Assembly (NCBI RefSeq): GCF_003626635.1
Contig: NZ_RAZT01000020.1
Location: 1 to 64,000 of the forward strand
From: Micromonospora musae
GTDB lineage: Bacteria > Actinomycetota > Actinomycetes > Mycobacteriales > Micromonosporaceae
Length of the DNA: 64,000 nucleotides
Direction of reading: 5' to 3'
Made by a program: the position numbers and the translations under genes. Positions 18,122-28,880 of this stretch are shown here, piece by piece (position 1 is the stretch's first letter; each line of letters opens with the position of its first letter). The notes beneath the pieces are model-generated. The model searched no databases, was not told the origin of the DNA, and saw only the letters and a list, made by a program, of their open reading frames with translations.

Positions 18122-19083
18122 TGCCGATCTGGGTCGAGCTGCTGATTCGGGTCGCCGCGGTGCTCGTCGCCTTCCTCGTCCTGCCGCTGCTGGTCGGTCA
18201 GGCCGAGCACAAGGTGATGGCGCACATGCAGGGCCGGCTCGGCCCGATGTACGCGGGCGCGTTCCACGGCTGGGCGCAGCTCGTCGCCGACGGGCTCAAG
18301 TTCGTGCAGAAGGAGGACGTCACCCCGCGCGAGGCGGACCGTTCCGTCTTCCGGTTGGCTCCGGTGGTCGCGCTGCTGCCGTACCTGCTCGTGCTCCTGG
18401 TGATCCCGCTCGGCCCGAACGACCTGGTCGGGCAGCCGCTGGACGTCGGGCTCTTCTTCGTCCTCGCGGTGGTGGGCGTCGGGGTGCTGGCCGTGCTGAT
18501 GTCGGCCTGGGCCTCGGCCAACAAGTACAGCCTGCTCGGCGGGGTGCGGGGCGCCGCGCAGCTGCTCGGTTACGAGCTGCCGTTGGTGCTGGCCGCCGCG
18601 TCGGTGGCGATGGCGGCCGGCACGCTCAGCCTCTCCGGCATCGTCGAGGCCTGGCGGCCCTGGTGGCTGCTCTGGCAGGCGCCCGCGATGATCATCTTCT
18701 TCGTGGCCGGGCTCGCCGAGATCCGCCGCCCGCCGTTCGACATGCCGATCGCCGACTCCGAACTGGTCTTCGGCTACCTGACCGAGTACACGGGGCTGCG
18801 CTTCGCGTTCTTCCTGCTGGCCGAGTACGTCGGCATCGTGGTGATCGCGGCGCTCACCACCGTGCTCTTCCTCGGCGGTTGGCACGGGCCGTTCGCCGAC
18901 GACCAACTCGGCTGGCTCTGGACGCTGCTCAAGGTCTTCGCCGTCTCCTTCGTGATCATCTGGCTCCGGGTGTCGTACCCCCGGCTGCGCGAGGACCAGC
19001 TCCAGCGGCTCTGCTGGCTGGTCCTCGTTCCGGCGTCCCTGGCGCAGCTGGTCCTCACCGTCGCCGTCCGCGTCGCCCTGTGA
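18121..19083 (+). CDS. nuoH: NADH-quinone oxidoreductase subunit H-like
   Basis: NuoH is the membrane subunit that forms much of the quinone chamber. The 320-aa product has about eight helices and the conserved cytoplasmic loops (HKVMAHMQGRLGPM near the start, ADGLKFVQKEDVTP, and AEIRRPPFDMPIADSELV with the family Glu/Arg residues). It is coupled to nuoC by the TGATG overlap. The gene ends before a hairpin and the convergent GST-like gene, so the run nuoC-H is separated from nuoI-N by 2.3 kb. Confidence 0.93.
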   Translation: MPIWVELLIRVAAVLVAFLVLPLLVGQAEHKVMAHMQGRLGPMYAGAFHGWAQLVADGLKFVQKEDVTPREADRSVFRLAPVVALLPYLLVLLVIPLGPNDLVGQPLDVGLFFVLAVVGVGVLAVLMSAWASANKYSLLGGVRGAAQLLGYELPLVLAAASVAMAAGTLSLSGIVEAWRPWWLLWQAPAMIIFFVAGLAEIRRPPFDMPIADSELVFGYLTEYTGLRFAFFLLAEYVGIVVIAALTTVLFLGGWHGPFADDQLGWLWTLLKVFAVSFVIIWLRVSYPRLREDQLQRLCWLVLVPASLAQLVLTVAVRVAL

Positions 19084-19087
19084 GGGC

Positions 19088-19113
19088 GGGCCCCCTCCGA
19101 CGGGAGGGGACCC
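19088..19113. terminator. Hairpin after nuoH
   Basis: CCCCTCC and GGAGGGG pair around GACG, with an outer GGG/CCC, between the convergent nuoH and glutathionyl-hydroquinone reductase genes. No T-run. Confidence 0.5.
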
Positions 19114-19129
19114 GCACCGGCGATGCCGG

Positions 19130-20194
<1,065 letters not shown>

Positions 20195-20309
20195 GCCGCC
20201 CTCCGATCCTGTCGCCTCGTCCCATTCTGGCGGCTCGACCGGTTGCCGGCGGGGCGACCGCCGCGAGCGCCGGCGTGCGCGGCACGAGCCCGGCGCTACG
20301 CTGCCTCCT

Positions 20310-20735
20310 GTGATCGACACGGAGGCGGCGGCGCGGCGACTCATCGCCGACGTGTGGAACGCCGGTCGCGAGGAGTCCGCGTACGAGCTGATCGCGCCCG
20401 AGTGCCCGGGGCTGGGCGGCACCGGCCCGGAGGCCACCCTGGCGTGGCATCGGGAACGTCGGGCCGCCTTCCCGGACCTCCGCTACAAGATCGTCGACCT
20501 GGTCGCCGACGGGGACCGGGCGGCCGTGCACTGGCGGGCCGCCGGCACCCAGGTCGGGCAGTTCGGGCCGGTGCCACCGACGGGACGGGTGGCCAGCTAC
20601 TCCGGGGCGTCGTTCCTGCGCTTCGACACGAACGGGCGGATCGTCGACGTGTGGAGCGTCAACGAGCTGTTCCAGGTGCTCCAGCAGCTCGGTGTCGAGA
20701 TGATCCCCCCGGCGGTCAGCGGCCCCGGAGCGTGA
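20310..20735 (+). CDS. SnoaL-like / ester cyclase fold protein
   Basis: The 141-aa product has the NTF2-like fold pattern of SnoaL-type polyketide cyclases and ester cyclases: helical start (AAARRLIADVWNAG), HRERRAAFPDLRYKIVDLVADGDRAAVHW, and a final strand FDTNGRIVDVWSV with helix. These small alpha+beta proteins bind hydrophobic ligands; many have no known reaction. GTG start at 20310. Its last 20 bases overlap the end of the convergent Uma2 gene. Confidence 0.75.
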   Translation: MIDTEAAARRLIADVWNAGREESAYELIAPECPGLGGTGPEATLAWHRERRAAFPDLRYKIVDLVADGDRAAVHWRAAGTQVGQFGPVPPTGRVASYSGASFLRFDTNGRIVDVWSVNELFQVLQQLGVEMIPPAVSGPGA

Positions 20736-21291
20736 TCCGGCTGATCGGCAGGTTGATCGGGAAGGGCTCACCGGTGTCGACGAACTTCGTCCACCGGCCG
20801 GTCTCTGTGTAGACCTCGTTCACCGCATCGATTCGATAGGTGACGATCTCCAGCGCGCCGTCCTCCGTCTCGACCCGCCAATAGAACGGGATGCCGGCCT
20901 GGGCGTAGAGCGCCGGCTTGAGCACCCGGTCTATCGAGCGGGTGCTCGGGGAAACGATCTCTATGGCAAGGACGACCTCATGCGGCTCGTACCGCGACGG
21001 TTCGCGTGCCGCCGCGGCCGACGTGGTCACCAGCACGTCCGGAATGAAGGACCGGGTGCGATTTATCCGCACCTCGACTCCCTGGGTGACGTCGTAGTCG
21101 TCGGGGCACTCGGCCTCGAGAGCGACGCCAAGACGCATCGCGATGGTCTGGTGAGTGCGGGTGGGGGAGGGGGACATCAGCAGCACTCCATCGAGCAGCT
21201 CCCGGCGGCGGCCATCCTCGGGCAGCGCATCCAGATCGTCTGTCGTCCACCCGCCCTCGGGCGGATAGTCGCTCTGCAGCGCGGCGGTCAT
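20716..21291 (-). CDS. Uma2 family (DUF820) restriction-endonuclease-like protein
   Basis: The 191-aa protein matches the Uma2/DUF820 family, with a PD-(D/E)xK nuclease core: FIPDVLVTT supplies the Asp, LAIEIVSPSTR the Glu block and the following LKPALYAQAGIPFYWRVE the lysine and typical end. These are widespread single genes of unknown role in actinobacteria and cyanobacteria. ATG at 21291 (MTAALQSDYPPEGGWT). It ends inside the SnoaL-like gene on the opposite strand by 20 bp. Confidence 0.85.
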   Translation of the reverse strand: MTAALQSDYPPEGGWTTDDLDALPEDGRRRELLDGVLLMSPSPTRTHQTIAMRLGVALEAECPDDYDVTQGVEVRINRTRSFIPDVLVTTSAAAAREPSRYEPHEVVLAIEIVSPSTRSIDRVLKPALYAQAGIPFYWRVETEDGALEIVTYRIDAVNEVYTETGRWTKFVDTGEPFPINLPISRITLRGR

Positions 21292-21393
21292 GGCGGGTCC
21301 TTCCAGGCGGTCGTTCTCCCCGGGTCCACCGTACCGCCGGCCGGGCTCGGGGGGCGGTCGCGCGCGCCGGGGCCACAGGGCAGGATGGTCCGC

Positions 21394-22011
21394 ATGAGCG
21401 ACCGCAGCGAGCGCACGCCGGACGACGTCGCCGGTGACCGCGGCCTGCCCGGTGCGGGTCTGGTCAAGGGGCTGGCGGTCACGCTGAAGACGATGACCCG
21501 GCGCTCCACCACCCAGCAGTACCCGGACGTGGCCCCCGAGCTGCCGCCCCGCTCGCGCGGAGTGATCGCGCTGCTCGAGGAGAACTGCACGGTCTGCATG
21601 CTCTGCGCCCGCGAGTGTCCGGACTGGTGCATCTACATCGACTCGCACAAGGAGGAGGTGGCGGTGCCCGGCGCCGCCCGCCCCCGCCAGCGCAACGTGC
21701 TCGACCGCTTCGACATCGACTTCTCGCTCTGCATGTACTGCGGGATCTGCATCGAGGTCTGCCCGTTCGACGCGCTCTACTGGTCGCCCGAGTTCGAGTA
21801 CGCCGAGTACGACATCAAGGACCTGCTGCACGACAAGGACCACCTCGGGGAGTGGATGGACACCGTTCCGCCCCCACCCGCACACGACCCGAACGGCGAG
21901 CCGGCCAAGGAGGAGACCAGCGCCGCCCGCAAGGCGACGGTCCCCGCCGCGCGCCCCACCGCCCCGGGCGTACGTCCCGACCCGGGCCCGTCCGGCGAGG
22001 CGACGACATGA
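21394..22011 (+). CDS. nuoI: NADH-quinone oxidoreductase subunit I-like
   Basis: NuoI holds two 4Fe-4S clusters (N6a/N6b) passing electrons toward NuoB. Both motifs are complete: CTVCMLCARECP (Cys65, 68, 71, 75) and CMYCGICIEVCP (Cys113, 116, 119, 123). The 205-aa product has a Pro/Ala-rich C-terminal tail of about 45 residues. ATG 21394 is chosen; ATG 21385 is a close alternative. The stop overlaps the nuoJ start by 4 bases (ATGA), opening a six-gene run nuoI-J-K-L-M-N in which every junction overlaps by 4 bases. Confidence 0.94.
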   Translation: MSDRSERTPDDVAGDRGLPGAGLVKGLAVTLKTMTRRSTTQQYPDVAPELPPRSRGVIALLEENCTVCMLCARECPDWCIYIDSHKEEVAVPGAARPRQRNVLDRFDIDFSLCMYCGICIEVCPFDALYWSPEFEYAEYDIKDLLHDKDHLGEWMDTVPPPPAHDPNGEPAKEETSAARKATVPAARPTAPGVRPDPGPSGEATT

Positions 22012-22559
22012 CCGGTGCGGACGTGCTGCTGCTCGCGCTCGGCGCGGTGGCGGTCGGCTCGGGCGTGCTGGTGGTCACCACGAAGCACCTGGTCCGGGCG
22101 GGCCTCTACCTCGTCGTCTGCCTGGGCGCGCTCGCCGGTGACTACCTGGTGCTCACCGCGGAGCTGGTGGCCTGGGTCCAGGTGCTCATCTACGTGGGCG
22201 CCGTGGTGGTGCTGCTGCTCTTCGCGGTGATGCTCACCCGGGCGCCGATCGGCGCCTCGGACGACCTGGACCGGCCCGGCTGGCCGGCCGCGCTGATCGG
22301 CGGCGGCGTCGGGCTGGGGCTGACCGCACTGCTCGTCGACGCGTACCGGTGGACCGCTGTGGAGCTGCCCGAGGCGGGCACGGCCGAGCGGATCGGCGGG
22401 GAGATCTTCCGCAGCTGGGTGCTCCCCTTCGAGGTGCTCTCGGTGCTGCTGCTCTCCGCCCTGGTCGGCGCCGTGGTGCTCTCCCGACCGGAGATCGGCC
22501 GGCCGGCCGGCGGGTCGCGCGACACCACGCGACCGGGCCGTACGGAGGTGGGCCGGTGA
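22008..22559 (+). CDS. nuoJ: NADH-quinone oxidoreductase subunit J-like
   Basis: The 183-aa membrane protein has five predicted helices in the NuoJ pattern, with the conserved stretch ELVAWVQVLIYVGAVVVLLLF in helix 3, which forms the pi-bulge region of this subunit. The ATG overlaps the nuoI stop (ATGA) and its TGA overlaps the nuoK GTG. Confidence 0.92.
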   Translation: MTGADVLLLALGAVAVGSGVLVVTTKHLVRAGLYLVVCLGALAGDYLVLTAELVAWVQVLIYVGAVVVLLLFAVMLTRAPIGASDDLDRPGWPAALIGGGVGLGLTALLVDAYRWTAVELPEAGTAERIGGEIFRSWVLPFEVLSVLLLSALVGAVVLSRPEIGRPAGGSRDTTRPGRTEVGR

Positions 22560-22900
22560 GGCCGGTCATCCCGTACGTCACCGCGGCGCTGCTCTTCGGC
22601 CTCGGGGCCTACGGTGTGCTGCGTCGCCGTAACGCGGTACTGGTGCTGATGTCCGTCGAGCTGATGCTCAACGCGGTCAACCTGATCCTCGTCACCGCCG
22701 ACACCACGGTCCGGGCGGCGCTGCCGCACAGCGGCCAGGTCTTCGCGCTCTTCGTCATCGTGCTGGCCGCCGCCGAGATCGGGGTGGGGCTGGCCATCGT
22801 GCTCCAGCTCTACCGGCTGCGGGCCGACGTCTCCGTGGACGAGGTGCCGTTGAGCGAGCCGTCCACGACGGTGGACGCCGACGTACGGGAGGCGCGGTGA
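22556..22900 (+). CDS. nuoK: NADH-quinone oxidoreductase subunit K-like
   Basis: NuoK is a small proton-channel subunit with three helices. The 114-aa product keeps the two buried glutamates of the family, in MSVELMLNAVNL (helix 2) and AAAEIGVGLAIVL (helix 3). The GTG start (GTGAGGCC) overlaps the nuoJ stop, and the end overlaps nuoL by 4 bases. Confidence 0.93.
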   Translation: MRPVIPYVTAALLFGLGAYGVLRRRNAVLVLMSVELMLNAVNLILVTADTTVRAALPHSGQVFALFVIVLAAAEIGVGLAIVLQLYRLRADVSVDEVPLSEPSTTVDADVREAR

Positions 22901-24870
22901 GCACGACCACGCTGCTCGGTGCGCTGCTGCCGGTCGTACCGCTGGTGGCCGGCCTGCTCGGCCTGCTCCTGCCGCCCTCGCCGCGGGCCCTCACCGCGCA
23001 GGGCCGGGACGCGGCGGCCGGTGAGACGTGGGCCCGGCGCGCGGCGATCGTCCTCGGCGTGACCGGCGCCGCCGCTGCGCTGGCGCTCGCCGTCGCCCTG
23101 CTGGCCACGTTGGACACGCCGGCCGAGGCGAGCACCACCTGGGTGCGGCTGGGTGGACTCGAGGTCAGCCTCGGCGTCCGGCTGGACGGCGCCGCCGCGC
23201 TGGTCGCGGTGGCGGTCGGTGCGGTCGCGCTGGCCGTGCAGGTCTACTCGATCGGCTACCTGAAGCGCGGTCCGCACGACGACGTCGACGTCGACCACCG
23301 CTACCCGCCGTACGCCGCGCAGATCAGCCTCTTCACGGCGGCGATGCTGCTGGTGGTGGTCTCCGGAGACCTGCTCCTGCTGCTGGTCGGCTGGGAGGTG
23401 ATGGGCCTCTGCTCGTACCTGCTCATCGCGCACGACCGCCGGCTGCCCGAGGCGCCCGCCGCCGCGATGAAGGCGTTCCTGGTCACCCGGGTGGGTGACG
23501 TCGGTTTCCTGCTCGGCATCGCGCTGCTCGGCGTCTCCGCGGGCAGCTTCCGGATCGCCGACGTGCTCGCCGCCGACCACTCGTCCGGCACGCTCACCGC
23601 CGCCTGCCTGCTGCTGCTCGCCGGGGTCGCCGGCAAGAGCGCGCAGTTCCCGCTGCACACCTGGCTGCCCGACGCGATGGCCGGCCCGACGCCGATAAGC
23701 GCGCTCATCCACGCCGCCACGATGGTCGCGGCCGGCGTGTACGCGGTCACCCGGCTCTTCCCCCTCTTCGAGGCCGCGCCGGTCGCGCTGACCGTGCTCG
23801 GGGTGCTCGCCTCGATCACGCTGCTGCTGGGCGCGCTCGCGGCGACCGCCCAGGACGACATCAAGCGGGTGCTCGCCTGGTCGACGGTCTCCCAACTCGG
23901 CTACATGACGGGTGCGCTCGCCGTCGGCGCGCCGGATGCGGCGCTGTTCCACCTGCTCACCCACGCCGCGTTCAAGGCGCTGCTCTTCCTCGCCGCCGGC
24001 GCGGTGATCCACGCCGTAGGCACCACGCTGATGTCCAGGATGGGCGGGCTCCGGCGCGGCATGCCGGTCACCTTCTGGTGCACGGTGGTCGGGTTGGGCG
24101 CGCTGGCCGGGCTGCCGCCGCTCGCCGGTTTCTGGAGCAAGGACGGCGTGCTCGCTGCGGCGCAGGCGGCCGCGTTGGACGGCGAGGGGCCGACGCCGAC
24201 CTGGACGGCCTGGCTGGTCTGGCTCTCCGGGCTGGTCGGCGTCGCGCTCACCGCCTGGTACGCCACCCGGCTCCTGCTGCGCGCCTTCCTCGGCGAGAGC
24301 CGGGCTCCGCTCGCCCATCCGCACGACCCGCCGGGCACCCTGCGCTGGCCGGTGCTGCTGCTCGCCGTGCCGGCGGCGCTGCTCGGGTTCGCCGGCTTCG
24401 CCGGCCCGTTCGCCGACCGGCTGCGGCCGTCCGCGCCGGCCACGGCGGAGCAGCCGTCGAACCTGCTGCCACCCGAGCCGCTGGTCCACCTGGCGCCGTC
24501 GGTGCTGCTGCCGCTGGCGCTGCTGCTGCTCGGGGCCGGCCTGGCCTGGGCGCGGTGGCGTCGCGATCCGGCCGCCGATCCGGCGGCCGCGTTGGGCCCG
24601 GCGCGGCCGCTGCTCGCGGCGGCGTTCCGGCTCGACGACCTCCAGCACGCCCTGGTGGTACGTCCCTTCCGGGCGCTCGCCCGGGTGACGCGCGCCGGTG
24701 ACGAGCGGGTGGTGGACGGCGCGGTGGAGGGCTCCGGGCGGGCCGCTTCCGGGCTCGGCGCCGGGCTGGCCGCCCTGCACCGGGCGGCGCTGCCCCGGGC
24801 CGCCGCGGCGGTGCTGGCCGGTGCGCTGCTGATCGGGCTGGCCGCCGCGCTGATCGGAGCGAACGCATGA
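22897..24870 (+). CDS. nuoL: NADH-quinone oxidoreductase subunit L-like
   Basis: NuoL is the distal antiporter-like proton pump subunit. The 657-aa length is normal. Conserved features include GWEVMGLCSYLLI (key Glu), FPLHTWLPDAMAGPTPISALIHAATMV, and DDIKRVLAWSTVSQLGYM with the central lysine. The C-terminal extension after about residue 500 holds the lateral helix and last membrane segment. GTG start overlapping nuoK by 4 bases. Confidence 0.95.
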   Translation: MSTTTLLGALLPVVPLVAGLLGLLLPPSPRALTAQGRDAAAGETWARRAAIVLGVTGAAAALALAVALLATLDTPAEASTTWVRLGGLEVSLGVRLDGAAALVAVAVGAVALAVQVYSIGYLKRGPHDDVDVDHRYPPYAAQISLFTAAMLLVVVSGDLLLLLVGWEVMGLCSYLLIAHDRRLPEAPAAAMKAFLVTRVGDVGFLLGIALLGVSAGSFRIADVLAADHSSGTLTAACLLLLAGVAGKSAQFPLHTWLPDAMAGPTPISALIHAATMVAAGVYAVTRLFPLFEAAPVALTVLGVLASITLLLGALAATAQDDIKRVLAWSTVSQLGYMTGALAVGAPDAALFHLLTHAAFKALLFLAAGAVIHAVGTTLMSRMGGLRRGMPVTFWCTVVGLGALAGLPPLAGFWSKDGVLAAAQAAALDGEGPTPTWTAWLVWLSGLVGVALTAWYATRLLLRAFLGESRAPLAHPHDPPGTLRWPVLLLAVPAALLGFAGFAGPFADRLRPSAPATAEQPSNLLPPEPLVHLAPSVLLPLALLLLGAGLAWARWRRDPAADPAAALGPARPLLAAAFRLDDLQHALVVRPFRALARVTRAGDERVVDGAVEGSGRAASGLGAGLAALHRAALPRAAAAVLAGALLIGLAAALIGANA

Positions 24871-26372
24871 CCTTCGGGCAGTTCCTGCTGGTCGCCGTCC
24901 TGGCGCTGCCGGCGCTCGGCGCGGTGGCGGTGGCCGCCACCCCGGCCGACCGGGCCGCCCGGCTGGTCGGCACGGTGACCGCCGCGCTCACCCTGCTCGC
25001 CGCGCTGCCGCTCGCCGCCGGTGACCGGGGCTGGTTCGCCTGGTCGGCGAACGGGCCCGCGGTTCGCCCCTGGCACCAGCTCGACCTGCCGTGGGTGCCC
25101 GGGCTGGAGCTGCGCTTCCACCTGGGGGTGGACGGCATCTCCTACCCGCTGGTGGTGCTGACCGCGCTGCTGACCCTGCTCTGCTGCGCCTACAGCCTGT
25201 ACCGGGTGCCGGCCGGCGGCAGCGGCCGGGCGCTGGTGGCGCTGCTCCTGGTGATCGAGGTCGGCATCCTGGGCACCTTCCTCGCCCTGGACCTGGTCCT
25301 CTTCTTCCTCTTCTTCGAGGTCGTCCTGCTGCCCATGTACGCGGTCATCGCCGGCTGGGGCGGCGAGGACCGGCGTCGGGCGGCCCGGAAGTTCGTCCTC
25401 TACACGCTTCTCGGCTCGGTGCTCCTGCTGGTCGGCGTGTACGTGGTGGTGGCCGCCGCCGGCACCGCCGACATCGTGACGCTCACCGGTGGTGGCGGGC
25501 TCTCCCGGAACACCCAGCTCTTCGCGTTCACGCTGCTCGCCCTCGCCTTCGCGGTGAAGAGTCCGCTCTGGCCGCTGCACTCCTGGCTGCCGGACGCGCA
25601 CACCCAGGCGCCCACCGTGGGCAGCGTGGTGCTCGCCGGGGTGCTGCTGAAGATGGGCACGTACGGCCTGATCCGGGTGGCGGTCGGGGTGGCTCCGGAG
25701 GGCGCCCGCTGGGCCGCGCCGGTGCTCGGCGCGCTCGCCGTCGCGGCGATCCTCGTCGGCGCGCTGGTCTGCCTGGCGCAGACCGAGCTGAAGCGGCTGA
25801 TCGCGTACTCCAGCGTGGGACACATGGGCTTCGTGCTGCTGGGGATCGCCACGCTCACCAGCACCGGCCTCCAGGCGGCGCTGATCGGCAACGTCGCCCA
25901 CGGAGTGATCACCGGCCTGCTCTTCTTCCTCGCCGGCGCGGTGAAGGACCGTACGCACACCGGGGCGCTCGCCGAGCTCTCCGGGCTGCGGGAGACCGCG
26001 CCCCGGCTCGCCGGGCTGCTCGGCTTCGCCGCGATCGCCTCGCTCGGCCTGCCCGGGCTCGCCGGATTCTGGGGTGAGGCGTTCGCGGTGATCGCCGCGA
26101 TCGAGGTGGGCGGGCCGCTCTGGACCACCCTCGCGGTGCTGGCGGCGGTCGGCGGCGCGCTCACCGCCGCGTACTTCCTGCGGCTGCTGCGCCGGGTCAC
26201 CCACGGCCGGCCGAGCCCCGCGGTGGGCCGGCTCGCCCCGACGCTGGCCGGCGGGGAGCTGACCGCCTGGACGCCGCTGGTGCTGCTGGCGCTCGCCGTC
26301 GGGCTGGCTCCGACGCTGGTGCTCGGCGTCGCCGAGGCCCCCGTGAACGCCCTGGTGGAGGTCCTCCGATGA
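24867..26372 (+). CDS. nuoM: NADH-quinone oxidoreductase subunit M-like
   Basis: The 501-aa antiporter-like subunit shows FFFEVVLLPMYAVIAGWGG (key Glu), LWPLHSWLPDAHTQAPTVGSVVLAGVLLKMGTYGLIR and ELKRLIAYSSVGHMGFVLLG, the classic NuoM blocks with intact charged residues. Fourteen or so helices. It overlaps nuoL and nuoN by 4 bases at each end. Confidence 0.95.
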   Translation: MTFGQFLLVAVLALPALGAVAVAATPADRAARLVGTVTAALTLLAALPLAAGDRGWFAWSANGPAVRPWHQLDLPWVPGLELRFHLGVDGISYPLVVLTALLTLLCCAYSLYRVPAGGSGRALVALLLVIEVGILGTFLALDLVLFFLFFEVVLLPMYAVIAGWGGEDRRRAARKFVLYTLLGSVLLLVGVYVVVAAAGTADIVTLTGGGGLSRNTQLFAFTLLALAFAVKSPLWPLHSWLPDAHTQAPTVGSVVLAGVLLKMGTYGLIRVAVGVAPEGARWAAPVLGALAVAAILVGALVCLAQTELKRLIAYSSVGHMGFVLLGIATLTSTGLQAALIGNVAHGVITGLLFFLAGAVKDRTHTGALAELSGLRETAPRLAGLLGFAAIASLGLPGLAGFWGEAFAVIAAIEVGGPLWTTLAVLAAVGGALTAAYFLRLLRRVTHGRPSPAVGRLAPTLAGGELTAWTPLVLLALAVGLAPTLVLGVAEAPVNALVEVLR

Positions 26373-27850
26373 GCGCGAGCGTGGTGCAGAGCGTCGACCA
26401 CGTGGCGCTGCTGCCGGCGTACCTGGCGGCCGGCACGGCCGTGCTGGTCCTCGTCACCGACCTGGTGCTGGCCCGTTCGCGGGCCACGCTGGCCGTGGCG
26501 GCGCTGGGCACGATCGCCACCGCCGTCGGGGCGGCAGTGGTCGGCGCGGGCGACGAGCGGCGGACGTTCTGCGTGGCCGGCGACTGCTCGTACGTCTTCG
26601 GCGGGCGGGCGGCGGTGGTCGGCGTGCTCTTCGCCCTGCTGACGCTCGGGGTGCTCGGCCTCTCCGGAGGGCACCTGCGGGCGGGCCGCGCGCCGGTGGG
26701 GGAGTACTCCTTCCTGCTCGCCTGCTCGATGACCGGCGGTGTGGTGCTCGGCGCGGCGGGGGACCTGATCACCCTGATCGTGGCGCTGGAGACGCTCACC
26801 CTGCCGCTCTACGTGCTTGTCGGCCTGCGCCGGGGCAGTCTGGCCAGCGCCGAGGCGGCGCTCACGTTCTTCCTGGTCAGCGTGGTGGCCACCACGCTGA
26901 GCCTGCTCGGCGCGGCCCTGCTCTACGCGGTGACCGGCGAGCTGCACCTGGGGCGGCTCGGCACGCTGCTCGCCGAGCGGGCGGAGCTGCACGACCTGCC
27001 GTTGACCGCGGCGGCGGGCGCGCTGCTGCTGCTCGGGCTGGCGTTCAAGGTCGCCGCCGTGCCGTTCCACGCCTGGGCGCCGGCGACCTACGACGGCGCG
27101 CCGCTGCCGGTGGCCGCGTACCTCTCGACGGCGTCGAAGCTCGGTGGCGTGGTGGCGCTGCTCGCGGTGACCTCCGCCGCGCTCCCGGCCGACCTGACCG
27201 GCCCGGTGCTGGCCCTGCTCGCGGTGCTCACGATGACCGTCGGCAACCTGGTGGCGCTGCGTCAGCGGCGTACGGTCCGGCTGCTCGCCTGGTCGTCGGT
27301 GGCGCAGGCGGGTTACATCCTCGCCCCGCTCGGCGCGTTGGCGCTGGCGGCGGGGCGCACCGGCGAGGCTCGGGCCGGCGCGTACGCGGCCGCCCTGGCG
27401 TACGCCGTCTTCTTCGTGCTGCTGGAGTTCGCGGCGTTCGCCGGGGTGACCGCCCTGCGACCGGCGGACGCCGACGGCGGCACCCTGGAGGAGCTGCGTG
27501 GCGCGGCCCGCCGCCACCCGTGGCTCGGCGCGGCCCTGGGGCTGGCCCTGGTCGGGCTCGCCGGGCTGCCTCCCGGCCTGGCCGGTCTCTTCGCCAAGGT
27601 GACGGTGGTCCGTTCGCTGCTGGGCGGGGGCAGCGGCTGGCTCGCGCTCGTCGTGGCGGTGAACGCGGTCATCGGTCTCGCCTACTACCTGCGGCTGGGC
27701 GCGGGGCTCTACGCCGCCCCGGACGCCTCGAACCCGGCGCCGGCCGCCGGTGCGGCTCGGGCGGTGGCCCTGGTGCTGGCGGTGGCGACGGTGGCCGCCG
27801 TGGTGGTGGGGTTCGCGCCGCAGCTCGTGCTCGATCTCGCCGCCCGCTGA
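26369..27850 (+). CDS. nuoN: NADH-quinone oxidoreductase subunit N-like
   Basis: The 493-aa subunit has the NuoN blocks VALETLTLPLYVLVGL, FKVAAVPFHAWAPATYDGAPLPVAAYLSTASKLG and VRLLAWSSVAQAGYILAPLG. It ends the overlapping nuoI-N run; after it come 135 bp and the separate htpX gene. Nothing resembling nuoA, D, E, F or G lies in the flanks. Confidence 0.94.
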   Translation: MSASVVQSVDHVALLPAYLAAGTAVLVLVTDLVLARSRATLAVAALGTIATAVGAAVVGAGDERRTFCVAGDCSYVFGGRAAVVGVLFALLTLGVLGLSGGHLRAGRAPVGEYSFLLACSMTGGVVLGAAGDLITLIVALETLTLPLYVLVGLRRGSLASAEAALTFFLVSVVATTLSLLGAALLYAVTGELHLGRLGTLLAERAELHDLPLTAAAGALLLLGLAFKVAAVPFHAWAPATYDGAPLPVAAYLSTASKLGGVVALLAVTSAALPADLTGPVLALLAVLTMTVGNLVALRQRRTVRLLAWSSVAQAGYILAPLGALALAAGRTGEARAGAYAAALAYAVFFVLLEFAAFAGVTALRPADADGGTLEELRGAARRHPWLGAALGLALVGLAGLPPGLAGLFAKVTVVRSLLGGGSGWLALVVAVNAVIGLAYYLRLGAGLYAAPDASNPAPAAGAARAVALVLAVATVAAVVVGFAPQLVLDLAAR

Positions 27851-27985
27851 GGCCCGGCTCCGCGCGTCACCCCCGCGCTGGACACGCTCCCAGACAACTC
27901 ACAGCCATATGACGGATGGTTGACGGGTACCACAGTGTTGAACCGGTCGACGGATCCCGGCGATCCGTACACCGAAGGAGTGACA

Positions 27986-28861
27986 GTGCACCACAACCGT
28001 CTCAAGACCGCCGCGCTGCTCGGCCTGCTCACCGCGTTGATCCTTGGGGTGGGCTACTGGTTCGGCGGCAGTGGTGGTCTGGTCATCGCCGTCATCATCT
28101 CGCTGCTGATGAACGGCATCAGCTACTTCTACTCCGACAAGCTCGCGCTCCGCGCGATGGGGGCGCAACCGGTCACCGAGGCACAGTTCCCCGAGCTGTA
28201 CCGGATGGTGCGGGAGCTGGCCACCGAGGCGCGCCAGCCGATGCCCCGGCTGTACGTGAGCCCGACCGCGCAGCCCAACGCGTTCGCCACGGGTCGTAAC
28301 CCGCAGCACGCGGCGGTCTGCGTCACGCAGGGCATCACCGAGATCCTCGACTACCGGGAACTGCGCGGCGTGATCGGGCACGAGCTGTCCCACGTCTACA
28401 ACCGGGACATCCTGATCTCCAGCGTGGCCGCCGGCCTGGCCGGCATCATCACCACGCTCGCGAACATCGCCTGGTTCATCCCGCTGACCAGCGGCGACGA
28501 CGAGGACGCGCCGAACCCGGCCGTGCTGCTGCTCACCATCATCCTGGGCCCGATCGCGGCGACGATCATCCAGCTGGCGATCAGCCGTAGCCGCGAGTTC
28601 CAGGCGGACGCCTCCGGCGCCCGGCTGACCAACGATCCGCTGTCGCTGGCGAACGCGCTGCGCAAGATCGATGCGGTGGCCCGCCAGCGGCCGCTGCCCG
28701 CGCAGGGCAACCTGACCAGTGCCGCGCACCTGATGATCGCCAACCCGTTCCGGGGCGGCGGCATCGCGGCGCTCTTCTCCACCCACCCGAAGATGGAGGA
28801 GCGTGTCGCCCGGCTGGAGCAGATGGCCCGCAGCTCCGGTCCGGTGCAGTACCTGCGCTGA
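27986..28861 (+). CDS. htpX: Membrane zinc metalloprotease HtpX (M48)
   Basis: HtpX degrades misfolded membrane proteins. The 291-aa product has two N-terminal membrane helices, the zinc motif HELSH at 132-136, two more helices in the middle and the third ligand region SREFQADASGA. Length and order are normal. The GTG at 27986 is preceded by GAAGGAG 6 bases upstream, which favours it over an upstream in-frame start at 27920. Confidence 0.94.
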   Translation: MHHNRLKTAALLGLLTALILGVGYWFGGSGGLVIAVIISLLMNGISYFYSDKLALRAMGAQPVTEAQFPELYRMVRELATEARQPMPRLYVSPTAQPNAFATGRNPQHAAVCVTQGITEILDYRELRGVIGHELSHVYNRDILISSVAAGLAGIITTLANIAWFIPLTSGDDEDAPNPAVLLLTIILGPIAATIIQLAISRSREFQADASGARLTNDPLSLANALRKIDAVARQRPLPAQGNLTSAAHLMIANPFRGGGIAALFSTHPKMEERVARLEQMARSSGPVQYLR

Positions 28862-28880
28862 CCCGTCGACCGCAACCCGC